The position numbers and the translations under genes were made by a program. DNA of 64,000 nucleotides. Source: Microbacterium sp. W4I4. GTDB taxonomy: Bacteria > Actinomycetota > Actinomycetes > Actinomycetales > Microbacteriaceae. The DNA lies in NCBI RefSeq assembly GCF_030816235.1, contig NZ_JAUSXT010000001.1, forward strand, positions 3,224,001 to 3,288,000. The letters are read 5' to 3'. The first letter of the stretch is position 1. The number at the start of each line of letters is the position of its first letter. Under the pieces are notes generated by a model that was not told the origin of the DNA, ran no database searches, and saw nothing but the letters and a program-made list of their open reading frames with translations. Below, piece by piece: positions 34,860 through 43,759 of this stretch.

Positions 34860-36437
34860 ATGAAGGCATCGTCCCGCGCCCTCGGCGCACCCGCCCCCAC
34901 GCTGAAGCGGCGCGCCGCCATCGGCGTCTTCGCCGCAGCAGCCTGCGCCGCGATGGTGTTCGGCGGCGTCGTCGCAGGCGCCGCCGCAGCCGAGTCCACC
35001 GATACCAGCGGCATCATCCTGCTCGCCGGCGCCGATGAGTCCCAGCGCGTCGTCAACTGGTACTCGTCCACCGGTGACGCCCAGGTCGTTCAGGTCGCCG
35101 AAGCCAAGTCGGTCAAGGGCGGCGTCTTCCCCGCGAGCGCATTCCAGTTCGACGCCGTGGTCAGCGCCAACACCGTGAACGGCGGCTTCAACGGGCACGC
35201 CGTGCTCTCGGGTCTCTCCGGGAACAAGAAGTACGTCTACCGCGTCGGCTCCGCCGGGCACTGGTCTCAGAGCTACGAGTTCGCCACGAGCAACGACAAG
35301 AACAGCAACTTCGACTTCCTGTTCTTCGGCGACCCGCAGATCGGCTCGTCGGGCGACATCGCCGCCGACGGCGAGGGCTGGCAGGCCACCCTCGCCACCG
35401 CCGGAATCCTCGACCCGCAGGCGCAGCTGTTCGTCTCGGGCGGTGACCAGGTGAACAAGGCCAACGCCGAGGCCGAGTGGGACGCGTTCCTTGCTCCCGA
35501 CGAACTGCGCTCCACCCCGTGGGCCGCGACCATCGGAAACCACGATGTGGGCGGCAAGGCCTACGAGCAGCACCTGTGGACGCCCAACACCGATCGTTCG
35601 CCGCAGTTCTACCGCTCCGGCGATCTCACCACCCAGTCGGGCGGCAACTACTGGTTCACCTACAAGGACGTGCTGTTCATCGACCTGAACAGCAACGCCT
35701 ACTCGGCGAGTGGCGCCGACGGAGTGGACGCGGATGAGGCGCACATCGGCTACGTGCGCGACGTGATCGAGGAGCAGGGCGCGAGCGCGAAGCACACCGT
35801 GCTCGTCTACCACCACTCGATCTACTCGCCCGCCTCGCACGCGAACGACGGCGACAACCAGAAGCGCCGTCAGGACTTCCCGACCGCGTTCTCGGAGCTC
35901 GGCGTCGACCTGGTGCTGCAGGGACACGACCACGCCTACTCGCGCTCCTACCTGCTGCGCAACGGCCAGAAGGCTGACGCGAACGAGCAGCCCGGCCAGG
36001 AGACGGTCTTCCAGGGCCCCGGCGGAGTCATCTACGTCACCGCGAACTCGGCATCCGGTTCGAAGTACTACGACCTGACGGCGCCGCGTGAGGGCTCGGA
36101 TTTCGGTCCCGACCCGCTGAACCCGAAGAACCACTACGCGAACTCGGTCGAGAACCAGGACCACGTGCGCACCTACGTCAAGGTCGAGGTGCGTGACGGT
36201 CACCTCGCCGTGCAGAACATCATCGCCGGCGACTGCGAGACGGCGAACCCCGCCGTCGCGCGCGGCAAGGTCGGCTGGTGCGGTCCCGACGAGGGCGCCG
36301 GCGCCGAGATGGAGGTCGGCACCGCGCAGGACTCGGTCGTCATCCACAAGTACAAGGACGACGGCGTCGCCGGTGCCGAGAGCACCGTCGACTCGGTCCG
36401 CTCCGACGAGCAGGGCACGGTCACCTCGATCCGCTGA
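34860..36437 (+). CDS. Secreted purple-acid-phosphatase-like metallophosphoesterase
   Basis: 525 residues with a signal peptide (cleavage near AGAAAA). An N-terminal fibronectin-like domain (VVNWYSSTGDAQVVQVAEA) precedes the metallophosphoesterase core, whose metal-binding motifs are all present: FFGDPQIG, GGDQV, GNHD, VYHHS and GHDHAYSR. It is exported and should release phosphate from organic phosphates outside the cell. ATG 34860 has AAGGAG upstream. The next gene encodes a DUF916-like surface protein on the same strand; a functional link is not evident. Confidence 0.9.
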   Translation: MKASSRALGAPAPTLKRRAAIGVFAAAACAAMVFGGVVAGAAAAESTDTSGIILLAGADESQRVVNWYSSTGDAQVVQVAEAKSVKGGVFPASAFQFDAVVSANTVNGGFNGHAVLSGLSGNKKYVYRVGSAGHWSQSYEFATSNDKNSNFDFLFFGDPQIGSSGDIAADGEGWQATLATAGILDPQAQLFVSGGDQVNKANAEAEWDAFLAPDELRSTPWAATIGNHDVGGKAYEQHLWTPNTDRSPQFYRSGDLTTQSGGNYWFTYKDVLFIDLNSNAYSASGADGVDADEAHIGYVRDVIEEQGASAKHTVLVYHHSIYSPASHANDGDNQKRRQDFPTAFSELGVDLVLQGHDHAYSRSYLLRNGQKADANEQPGQETVFQGPGGVIYVTANSASGSKYYDLTAPREGSDFGPDPLNPKNHYANSVENQDHVRTYVKVEVRDGHLAVQNIIAGDCETANPAVARGKVGWCGPDEGAGAEMEVGTAQDSVVIHKYKDDGVAGAESTVDSVRSDEQGTVTSIR

Positions 36438-36511
36438 CCTGCGTCACCATCACCGGGCCGGGAGGGCGTGCATGCGTCCTCCCGGCCCACCCCCGTCTCC
36501 GAAAGAACCTC

Positions 36512-37501
36512 ATGGACTCTCCCTCCTCCTCGCGCCGGATGATCCCCGCGCTCGCCGCGATCGCACCGCTCCTGCTCGGCGGACTGCTCGTGCCGGCGGC
36601 ATCCGCGGCATCCGACCTCGGCTGGGAGGTCTCGACCGTCGACGGCGAGCACGGCGCGGACCGGACGAACTACGAGTACACGGTGGAACCCGGCGTGCAG
36701 GTGGATGACAGCATCCGCATCTCCAACACCGGAACGGATGCCGTGACGATCGGCGTCTACCCGGCCGACGGTTTCACGACGCGATCCGGTGAGTTCGATC
36801 TGCGCACCCGCGAGAGCGGTGCGGAGGCGATCGGCGCATGGCTCTCCCTCGAGACCGATCAGGTGTCCCTGGAGCCAGGGATGTCCGCAGAGGTGCCGTT
36901 CCGCATCCGGGTTCCGAAGGGCGCCGGCGGGGAGTACGTCGGCGGTATCGTAACGACGGATGCCACAGCGACGGATGCCGTGGAGCGCCGCGAAGCCGTA
37001 CGGGTGCGCCTGCACGTCGGCTCCTCGTTCCGCCCGGCGCTGACCGTGGGCGACGTGCACATCGACTACGCGCCCGCACCACTCGGCGCAGGACGGGCCA
37101 CGGTCACCTACACGGTGCGCAACGCCGGTGACACGGTGATCTCCGCCGAGCAGTCGATCGCGGTGGCGGGCCCGTTCGGCATCGCCTCGCGCCGCGCGGG
37201 CGACTACCAGTCGACGCCTCAGCTGCTGCCAGGCGAGAGCTGGACGATGTCCGCCGACATCGACGGGGTGCTGCCGCTCGCCGTGCTCACCGCGACCGTG
37301 TCGGCCGTGCCGCTCTACATCGACGCCGCCGGATCCACCGGACCACTGCGGGCGATCGAGCAGACCGGGGTCGGCGCGGCCGTGCCCTGGGCGCTGCTCG
37401 GCGCCGTGGTCATCGTGGTGATGCTGCTGCTGTGGTGGACGAGACGACGGCGAGCACGTGCTGCCACGCCGGTGTCGTCAGTCGATCCGACAGCGCCGTG
37501 A
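36512..37501 (+). CDS. DUF916-like cell-surface protein with C-terminal membrane anchor
   Basis: 329 residues: signal peptide (ending AASAASDL), two Ig-like domains as in DUF916/WxL-associated surface proteins (YEYTVEPGVQVDDSIRISNT; ATVTYTVRNAGDTVIS), and one C-terminal helix (AVPWALLGAVVIVVMLLLWW) with a basic tail. It probably sits on the outer face of the membrane. ATG 36512 is set by the signal peptide. The last 92 bp overlap the end of the convergent PaaX-like gene. Confidence 0.82.
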   Translation: MDSPSSSRRMIPALAAIAPLLLGGLLVPAASAASDLGWEVSTVDGEHGADRTNYEYTVEPGVQVDDSIRISNTGTDAVTIGVYPADGFTTRSGEFDLRTRESGAEAIGAWLSLETDQVSLEPGMSAEVPFRIRVPKGAGGEYVGGIVTTDATATDAVERREAVRVRLHVGSSFRPALTVGDVHIDYAPAPLGAGRATVTYTVRNAGDTVISAEQSIAVAGPFGIASRRAGDYQSTPQLLPGESWTMSADIDGVLPLAVLTATVSAVPLYIDAAGSTGPLRAIEQTGVGAAVPWALLGAVVIVVMLLLWWTRRRRARAATPVSSVDPTAP

Positions 37502-38372
37502 ACACCTCAGCACTGCGGGCGCCCGGCCAGTCTGTGGGCAGCAGCGAGGCCGGCAGGCCCGGATCCGTGTAGGGCAGCACGCGCCAGCTGTCGATCAGAT
37601 GCACGTGGGCGGCGAACGGCGCGGCGGTGTCCAGTGCGTCGACGGATGCCAGGAACCGCTCGTGTTCGGCGCGCAGCGCCTCCAGGTCCCACCAGCTCCG
37701 CGCGGCATCGGCGAGCGGCTGCGCGGGTCGGGGATCGGCGGTGCGGAACAGCGTCGCGAACTCGCGGGCTCCGATCTCCTCCAGGAGTGCCTCGACCTCG
37801 GCATCCAGGTGCCCGGGCAGGATCCACAGGCCGGCAGATACAGCACCCGCGCCGATGAACTGCAGTCGTCGTCGCAGTTGGTGACGCAGGTCGCGCCGCG
37901 TCTCGGGAACGGTGGCCGACACCAGCATCCACTCGTCTCCCGGCTGCATGGTGCGCACGGTGAAGATGCGGTCGTCGCCGCGCTCCAGCATCCCGGTCGC
38001 GGCGGGGTTCAGCGCGTGGCCGCCGCTGTCGCTCGACAGCAGCAGGCCGCGCTGCTTGAGTCGGGTGATGGCCGTGCGCGCCTGCGGAGCCGGGATGCCG
38101 AGATCTCCCGCCAGCTGCACCAGCGCACTCGGCGCGATCTCGCCGCCCAGGGGTCGCAGGTACAGGCCGATGAACGTGCGCAGCAGCGAGGTGGCGCTGC
38201 CCGGGCGGGCGTCGATGTCGTCGAGCACCACCTCGGCGTGCCCTGTTTCGGCGTGCTCTTCGTCCTCGCCCCTGCTGGTCACCGCGGCCCCTGCTGATTT
38301 ACGAGAATGAGCAGGGGCGGTGACGGTGAGCAGGGGCGGCGACTCCGAGGCCCGCGCGGGAAGGTCGGTCAT
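37410..38372 (-). CDS. PaaX-like transcriptional regulator of the kynurenine operon
   Basis: 320 residues. A winged-helix N-terminal domain (TFIGLYLRPLGGEIAPSALV; PAPQARTAITRLKQRGLL) is followed by the PaaX central and C-terminal regions (WMLVSATVPETRRDLRHQLRRRLQFIGAGAVSAGLWILP). PaaX represses phenylacetate genes in E. coli; here the gene is the last in a kynA-amidohydrolase-kynU operon, with its start overlapping the kynU stop (ATGA), so control of tryptophan breakdown is likely. It has a disordered N-terminal extension of about 50 residues. Confidence 0.85.
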   Translation of the reverse strand: MTDLPARASESPPLLTVTAPAHSRKSAGAAVTSRGEDEEHAETGHAEVVLDDIDARPGSATSLLRTFIGLYLRPLGGEIAPSALVQLAGDLGIPAPQARTAITRLKQRGLLLSSDSGGHALNPAATGMLERGDDRIFTVRTMQPGDEWMLVSATVPETRRDLRHQLRRRLQFIGAGAVSAGLWILPGHLDAEVEALLEEIGAREFATLFRTADPRPAQPLADAARSWWDLEALRAEHERFLASVDALDTAAPFAAHVHLIDSWRVLPYTDPGLPASLLPTDWPGARSAEVFTALSDRLTTPAWQHVLAVVSSTTAAASPR

Positions 38373-39661
38373 GCCAGTGCGTCGCGGACGGCGAGGATGC
38401 CGCGCAGCGTCTCTTCATGCGACGTGCTCAGCGGCGACAGGCCCAGGCGGATGCCGTCGGGGAAGCGGAAGTCGGGGATGACCCCGTCCGCCCACAGAGT
38501 CTTCGTGACCTCCTGGAACGAATCGTGCCCGATCGTGATGTGCCCGCCGCGCTGCGATGCCTTGCGCGTGCTCAGCAGCCGCACGCCCAGCGGTGCGAGC
38601 AGCTCGTCGTAGGCGCGCACGGCGAAGTCGGTCAGCGAGACCGACTTGGCGCGCACGGCCGCGATCCCCGATTCGGCGATGAGGTCGAGCACCCCCTGCA
38701 TGGCCAGCATCGACATCACCGGCGGGGTGCCGCTGAGCAGCTGACGGATGCCGCCGACCGGCGCGTACTCCGGACCCATCGCGAAGATGTCGGCCGCACC
38801 CCACCAGCCGTGGATCGGCTGCGTCAGCACACCCTGGTGCTCGGCGCGCAGATACGCGAACGCGGGAGAGCCGGGCCCGCCGTTGAGGTACTTGTACGTG
38901 CAGCCGACGGCGATATCGACGCCCCACTCGTCCAGCTGCATCGGCACGACGCCGACGGAGTGGCACAGGTCCCAGAGCATCAGCGCGCCCGCGTCCTTCA
39001 CGATCTTCGTGATCGACTGCATGTCCGCCAGCGCACCGGAGCGGTAGTCCACATGGCTCAGCACGACGAGCGCGGTGCGGTCCGAGACCACGGCGGCGAC
39101 GTCCTCGGCGGTGACGCCGGCCACGGCATCCGGCTCCACCCAGCGCAGGGTCGCGCCGGTCTCCTGCGCGACGCCGGCGGCGATGAACCGGTCGGTGGGG
39201 AAGTTCCCCGCCTCGATGACGATCTCATCCCGGCCCGGACGGGCAGCGATGGCGGCGCGAATCATCTTGTACAGCAGCACGCTCGTCGAGTCCGCGACGA
39301 CGGTCTGACCGGCGGCGGCTCCCAACGCGACCTCGGCGATGCGGTCGCCGAGCACCATCGGCAGCTCCATCCACTGCTCGTCCCACGAGCGGATCAGCCG
39401 CGTGCCCCAGTCGTCGCGGATGAACGCGCCGACTCTGTCGGGCAGGTCCTTCAGCGGGCGGCCCAGCGAGTTGCCGTCGAGATAGGCGGTCACACCAGGG
39501 GCGTCGCCGAATGCCCGCAGATGGTGCGCGAGCGGGTCGGCCCCGTCGAGTCGACGGGCCTCGCTGAGCAGGTCGGGCGAACTGATGCCGGCCACGCGGC
39601 GATGCTCGTCCTCATGGGACTCGGGCGTGCGGGACTCGGGCGATTCGGGTGCTGCGGTCAT
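38369..39661 (-). CDS. kynU: Kynureninase
   Basis: 430 residues, a PLP enzyme that cleaves kynurenine to anthranilate and alanine. Seen are YLDGNSLGRPL, the PLP-phosphate region ADSTSVLLYKM, SHVDYRSGALADM, LWDLCHSVG, and the PLP lysine in GCTYKYLNGGPGSPAF. The N-terminal 25 residues are an acidic extension. It is in an operon: 1 bp after the amidohydrolase stop and overlapping the PaaX-like start. Confidence 0.95.
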   Translation of the reverse strand: MTAAPESPESRTPESHEDEHRRVAGISSPDLLSEARRLDGADPLAHHLRAFGDAPGVTAYLDGNSLGRPLKDLPDRVGAFIRDDWGTRLIRSWDEQWMELPMVLGDRIAEVALGAAAGQTVVADSTSVLLYKMIRAAIAARPGRDEIVIEAGNFPTDRFIAAGVAQETGATLRWVEPDAVAGVTAEDVAAVVSDRTALVVLSHVDYRSGALADMQSITKIVKDAGALMLWDLCHSVGVVPMQLDEWGVDIAVGCTYKYLNGGPGSPAFAYLRAEHQGVLTQPIHGWWGAADIFAMGPEYAPVGGIRQLLSGTPPVMSMLAMQGVLDLIAESGIAAVRAKSVSLTDFAVRAYDELLAPLGVRLLSTRKASQRGGHITIGHDSFQEVTKTLWADGVIPDFRFPDGIRLGLSPLSTSHEETLRGILAVRDALA

Positions 39662-39662
39662 G

Positions 39663-40634
39663 TCAGGCCTCCAGATCGGCGGGGGTGAGCGGACGGGCGA
39701 ACAGAGGGTCGCCGGCGGGAAGGAAGAGCGGGTGTGCGTCAGGGGAGAGGGGAGCCAGGGCCTGCAGCAGGCGCATGCCGTCGACGCCGGCCTCGCGCAG
39801 GGCTTCGACCTCGGCGGCGTTCAGCTCGACGGGAGTGTCGCCGTTGCCCATGTCGGTGCCGTAGAGGATCGTGCCGCCGGCAGCGGCGAAGCGGCGCACG
39901 TTGTCGATCGCGATGGCGCGGTGCGGGCCGTCGTGCACCGCGAGCGTGGAGATCCACTGCACGGATGCCGCCTGATCGGCGATCTCATCTTCGGCGAGGC
40001 GCTCGCTGAACGGCGCGTGCGCCAGCCGGGTCGCGCCCAATCGCGCTGCGCGCTGCGCCTGGCCCGCGCCCTCGGCGTGCGCGACGACCGGCAGGCGGTG
40101 GGATGCTGCAGCCGCGACGATCGCGCGGAAGGTCGCGTCGTCGAGCACGGGGCCGGCCGCGCTGTTCAGTGCGGCCTTGATGAGGGATGCCCCTGCGGCG
40201 GCGGCCTCGTCCACCGCGGCGGCCGCGCTCGCGGCATCCGGAATCTCTCGCACGGAACCCGCCGGCGCCCAGGTGCGATCTGACGGATACCCACCGGGCG
40301 CGGTCAGGAACGCGCCCGCGTACTCGATGACGGCGCCGCGGATGGAAAGTGCAGGTTCCGGGGTGCTCTCGCCGACGTTTTCCATCCGTGACGCATCGGG
40401 ACGGATGGAAAGTGCAGGCGCGAGGGGTGTTTCACCAGCATTTTCCATCCGTGCCGCCCGCGCCAGGTCGCGCAGCACCACGGGGTTTCCGCCGAGATCG
40501 ACCACGCGACCGAGCCGCGAACCGGCCAGCCGGGTGTGGTCGACCAGCTGCAGGTGCACGTGATGGTCGGTGAAGCGGCCCGTGATGATGCCGCCGTCGA
40601 CGGGGTGGATGCCGACTGGGCGGATGTCGATCAC
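39663..40634 (-). CDS. Amidohydrolase-superfamily protein in the kynurenine operon
   Basis: About 323 residues from GTG 40634, which overlaps the kynA stop (GTGA). Metal-site motifs of the superfamily are present: HHVHLQ near the N-terminus, VVAHAEG, RLAHAPFS and YGTDMGNG. Its place between kynA and kynU, with no cyclase-type KynB in view, makes it a candidate N-formylkynurenine deformylase; this is inference. Residues from about 62 to 99 are an inserted double repeat (RMENAGETPLAPALSIR, RMENVGESTPEPALSIR) from two palindromic DNA units, not expected in the fold. Confidence 0.78.
   Translation of the reverse strand: MIDIRPVGIHPVDGGIITGRFTDHHVHLQLVDHTRLAGSRLGRVVDLGGNPVVLRDLARAARMENAGETPLAPALSIRPDASRMENVGESTPEPALSIRGAVIEYAGAFLTAPGGYPSDRTWAPAGSVREIPDAASAAAAVDEAAAAGASLIKAALNSAAGPVLDDATFRAIVAAAASHRLPVVAHAEGAGQAQRAARLGATRLAHAPFSERLAEDEIADQAASVQWISTLAVHDGPHRAIAIDNVRRFAAAGGTILYGTDMGNGDTPVELNAAEVEALREAGVDGMRLLQALAPLSPDAHPLFLPAGDPLFARPLTPADLEA
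40339..40451. repeat. Two palindromic 50-bp units at 63-bp period inside a gene
   Basis: Units 40339-40388 and 40402-40451 both start CGGATGGAAAGTGCAGG and end TTTTCCATCCG; the 10-bp ends CGGATGGAAA and TTTCCATCCG are inverted repeats of each other. The 63-bp period keeps the reading frame (21 codons). They form the odd insertion in the amidohydrolase. Confidence 0.85.
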
Positions 40635-41485
40635 CGCCCGATCTCGGTGCGCACGCTGTACAGCTCGGGGAAGAACGTCAGGCTCAGAGCGCGCTGCAGG
40701 AAATCGACGCCGGTCGAGCCGCCGGTGCCCTTCTTCATGCCGATCGTGCGGGACACGGTGCGCAGGTGCCGGAAGCGCCAGAACTGGAAGTTGTCCTCGA
40801 GATCGACGAGCTCCTCGCACGCCTCGTACAACTCCCAGTGCTCCTGCGTGTTCTCGTACACCTCGCGGATCACGGGGATCAGCTCGTCCGTCTCGCGGTA
40901 CGGCTGGCGCACGTCGCGCTCGAGGATGGATGCCGGGATCGGCAGCCCGCGGCGTGCCGCCAGGCGCAGGAACTCGTCGTACAGGGTGGGCCGCTCCCAT
41001 TCCGCGGTGAGCAGTGCGAGGTTCTCGGGGTGGTCGCGGAACAGCCCCAGCATCTTCTCGTTCTTGTTGCCGAGCGCGAACTCGACGCCGCGGTACTGCA
41101 CTGACTGGAAGCCGGAGGCGTTGCCGAGGAATCCGCGGAACTCGGCGTACTCGGTGGGGGTGAGCGTGGCCAGCACCGACCACTGCCGGGTCATGACGTC
41201 CTGAATGTGCTTGATGCGCGCGACCGGCTTGAGGGCTCCGCGCAGGTCATCGGCGGCGAGCAGGTCCCGCGCGCGGCCGAGCTCGTGCAGCATCAGCTTG
41301 AGCCACAGCTCGGTGGTCTGGTGCTGGATGATGAACAGCATCTCGTCGTGGTGCTCGGGGGTCGAGACCGGATGCTGTGAGCCGAGCAGTCTGTCGAGGT
41401 CGAGGTACGACCCGTAGGTCATCTTGTCCTTGAGGTCGGTGACGATGCCCTCTTCGAGTGCGCGCTCGTTCGCTTCGTTGCCCAT
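40631..41485 (-). CDS. kynA: Tryptophan 2,3-dioxygenase
   Basis: 284 residues, heme enzyme that opens the indole ring of tryptophan to N-formylkynurenine. Landmarks: MTYGSYLDLDRLL, HDEMLFIIQHQTTELWLKLMLHEL, NASGFQSVQYRGVEF and the heme-side FRHLRTVSRTIGMKKGTGGS. The frame is open upstream, but ATG 41485 fits both the protein and the promoter: TATCGT lies 7 nt before it, so the mRNA is probably leaderless. First gene of the kynA-amidohydrolase-kynU-PaaX operon. Confidence 0.95.
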   Translation of the reverse strand: MGNEANERALEEGIVTDLKDKMTYGSYLDLDRLLGSQHPVSTPEHHDEMLFIIQHQTTELWLKLMLHELGRARDLLAADDLRGALKPVARIKHIQDVMTRQWSVLATLTPTEYAEFRGFLGNASGFQSVQYRGVEFALGNKNEKMLGLFRDHPENLALLTAEWERPTLYDEFLRLAARRGLPIPASILERDVRQPYRETDELIPVIREVYENTQEHWELYEACEELVDLEDNFQFWRFRHLRTVSRTIGMKKGTGGSTGVDFLQRALSLTFFPELYSVRTEIGR

Positions 41486-41492
41486 GACCGCG

Positions 41493-41521
41493 ACGATATC
41501 ACTATCATGGCGACCGTCACA
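41493..41521 (-). promoter_or_regulatory. kynA: Candidate promoter of the kynA operon
   Basis: On the minus strand TGTGAC (41521-41516) and TATCGT (41498-41493) are separated by 17 bp, and the -10 ends 7 nt before the kynA ATG. This fits a leaderless transcript separate from the isochorismatase gene upstream. Confidence 0.55.
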
Positions 41522-41542
41522 ACGGTGAAATGGGCCCCGCTC

Positions 41543-41626
41543 CGTCGAGAGCACGGGACCTCGCCGAACGCACGGGACCTTCGCGCGAAGACGCCGTGCG
41601 CTCGGCGACATGTCGTGCTCTCGACG
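41543..41626. repeat. Long imperfect palindrome (33-bp arms)
   Basis: Arms 41543-41575 and 41594-41626 share a perfect 13-bp outer stem (CGTCGAGAGCACG) and most of the inner bases, with an 18-nt loop. The left arm region also holds GCACGGGACC twice. It lies between the isochorismatase stop and the kynA promoter and may terminate the upstream transcript or be a mobile palindromic unit. Confidence 0.7.
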
Positions 41627-41635
41627 CGTGAGGGG

Positions 41636-42214
41636 TCAGGGCATCGCGAGGATCTCCGCCGTCGTCGCGAGCGTGATCTGCGGCGGGTACAGACCGAGTA
41701 CGTGCAGCGCGGCGGCCTGGTTCTCAGTCGTCGATCCCGCGCATGCGTCGGTCGCGATCGTGATGCGGGCTCCGGCGTCCGCTCCGGGCAGCGCGGTCGA
41801 CAGGACGCAGCAGTCCGTCGACACCCCGGTCAGCACGACGTGCGCGCCCGGGCCCACAACCGCTTCGAGCTGCGCACCCCACTTGCCGAACGTGGGCAGG
41901 TCGAGCGTCGGATGCGGGGACAGTCCGACCGCGTCCGGCACCAGGTCGTAGAGCGGATCGGATGCCGGCTTGTCGGCGAACGGCCAGGCGGCGAAGTACT
42001 CACCCCACGACGTGGAGCGGTCGGCGGTCGGCATCCAGCGCGTCACGAGCACGCGCTCGCCGAACGCATCGGCGAGACGGCGGATGTTCACCATCGCCTC
42101 CGCGAAGAACGGGGATCCCCATTCCGAATCCGGCGAGGCGAAGATGTTCTGCGGATCGATGACGACCAGCCAGCGCCCTTCGGCAGGCTCAGGGACCCGT
42201 CCTCGGCCGCTCAC
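41636..42214 (-). CDS. Isochorismatase-family cysteine hydrolase
   Basis: About 192 residues from GTG 42214, overlapping the permease stop (GTGA). The catalytic triad of the family is visible: Asp in LVVIDPQN, Lys in FGKWGAQL and Cys in TGVSTDCCVLST. Members cleave C-N or vinyl-ether bonds (nicotinamide, carbamoyl compounds, isochorismate). Translational coupling to an NCS1 permease suggests the two handle one imported heterocyclic or amide compound. Residues 5-11 (GRVPEPAEG region) come from a dispersed DNA repeat at 42176-42197. Confidence 0.88.
   Translation of the reverse strand: MSGRGRVPEPAEGRWLVVIDPQNIFASPDSEWGSPFFAEAMVNIRRLADAFGERVLVTRWMPTADRSTSWGEYFAAWPFADKPASDPLYDLVPDAVGLSPHPTLDLPTFGKWGAQLEAVVGPGAHVVLTGVSTDCCVLSTALPGADAGARITIATDACAGSTTENQAAALHVLGLYPPQITLATTAEILAMP
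42176..42197 (-). repeat. Dispersed repeat GGTCCCTGAGCCTGCCGAAG, copy 1
   Basis: Reads GGTCCCTGAGCCTGCCGAAG plus GG on the minus strand, at the 5' end of the isochorismatase gene, where it is translated as VPEPAEG. A second copy at 46137 differs at two of 22 bases. Confidence 0.65.
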
Positions 42215-43669
42215 GCGTCGGCCTCCTGGCGGCGGATCTTCCCCGCCCGCGCGAACCAGGTCACGATGAACGACAGCACCAGGGCGAGGAAGACCCCCAG
42301 GTTCGCGTAGGCCCATTCGCCGTCCTTGCCGCCGATGAGGGGCAGCAGGTAGCCCTGCCAGTTGTTCCACGCGGCCTCATCGGCGAACAGGTTGATGACG
42401 AAGCCCCACCCGATGATCGAAGTGACGACCATGGTGATGATCGAGGTCCAATCCCAGGCGCCGTAGCGGCCGTTCGCGTCGAACAGGGCGCTCTCGTCGT
42501 AGTCCTTGCGGCGGGCGCAGGATGTCGGCGATGAGGATGCCGGCCCAGGAGGCCAGCGGCACGCCGAGCGTGATCAGGAACGACTGGAACGGTCCGAGGA
42601 AGCCCTGGTCGCCGAACACGACGAGAATCGTCACGATCGTGAGGATGACACCGTCGATGCCCGCCGCGGCGGGGCGGGGAATGCGGATGCCGAGGCTGAG
42701 CAGCGTCAGGCCCGAGGAGTAGATGCCCAGCACCGCGCCGGAGACCAGAGCGAGCACGGCGGTGACGAGGAACGGCACGAGCACCCAGATCGGCAGGATG
42801 ACAGCCAGCGCGCCGATGGGGTCGGCGCCCACTGCGTCGAGCAGCTTGTCGTCGGAGCCGGCCAGCAGCACGCCGAAGATGACGAGGATGACCGGGGCGA
42901 TCGCACCGCCGAACGTGTTCCAGAACACGATGGCGCCGTCCGACGCGGTGCGCTTCTGATAGCGCGACCAGTCGGCGGCGATGTTGATCCAGCCCAGCCC
43001 GAATCCGGTCATGACCATCACGAGGGCGCCGATCACCTGGCCGAGGTTGCCGTCGGGCTTCGCCATCACCGCCGCGAAGTCGATGTCGCCGGCCGCGAGG
43101 ATCACGTAAAGGACCGTGACCACGCCGGTGATCCAGGTGAGCACCGACTGCAGCTTCATGATCGCGTGGTAGCCGAGCACGGAGGCCGTGACGATGAGAG
43201 CCGCGACGATCACGGTGGCGATGATCTTCAGCATCACGCTCTCGCCGTCACCGCCGAGCTGCGTGATGACGGTGGCCGTTGCGAGCACGGCCAGGATCGC
43301 CAGGAACGTCTCCCAGCCGATCGAGGTCAGCCATGACACGATGCCGGGCACCTTCTGCCCGTGCACGCCGAAGGCGGCGCGCGAGAGGACCATGGTGGGC
43401 GTGGATCCCCGCTTGCCGGCGATCGCGATCAGCCCGCACAGGAAGAACGACACCACGATTCCGACGATCGAGACGAGCGTGGCCTGCCAGAACGAGATGC
43501 CGAAGCCGAGCACGAACGAGCCGTAGCTCATGCCGAACACGGACACGTTCGCCGCGAACCACGGCCAGAACAGGTCGCGTGGCCGGGCGGTCCGCTGGGA
43601 TTCGGGGATGATCTCGATACCGGCGTGCTCGATCAGCGCGGTCGTCGAGGCCTCTGAGGTCGCGGACAT
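42211..43669 (-). pseudogene. NCS1-family nucleobase/cation symporter, frameshifted
   Basis: Starts at ATG 43669, with GGAGG 5 nt upstream. The first frame encodes NCS1 features (FWPWFAANVSVFGMSYGSFVLGFG; GFGLGWINIAADWSRYQ; FLGPFQSFLITLGVPLASWAGILIADILR) and breaks after ADILR. The next frame resumes with RRKDYDESALFDANGRYGAWDW and runs to the true C-terminus (IGWGFVINLF, then RRQEADA). The break is a run of three G at 42513-42515 (CCC on the coding strand); removing one base restores a normal permease of about 485 residues. It should import a purine-, pyrimidine- or hydantoin-like compound. Confidence 0.85.
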
Positions 43670-43759
43670 GGGTGCCTCCATGATGTCGGGATGGTGCTCA
43701 TCCTGGCACCAGTCGCGCGTACGCGCGAGAGGCGGGCCGGAGTAATGGTCGAGCCGACC

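Noticed and set aside
40339..40451. CRISPR-like repeat pair
   Set aside because: Only two units, 13-bp gap, palindromic ends and an uninterrupted reading frame; no cas genes in the window.
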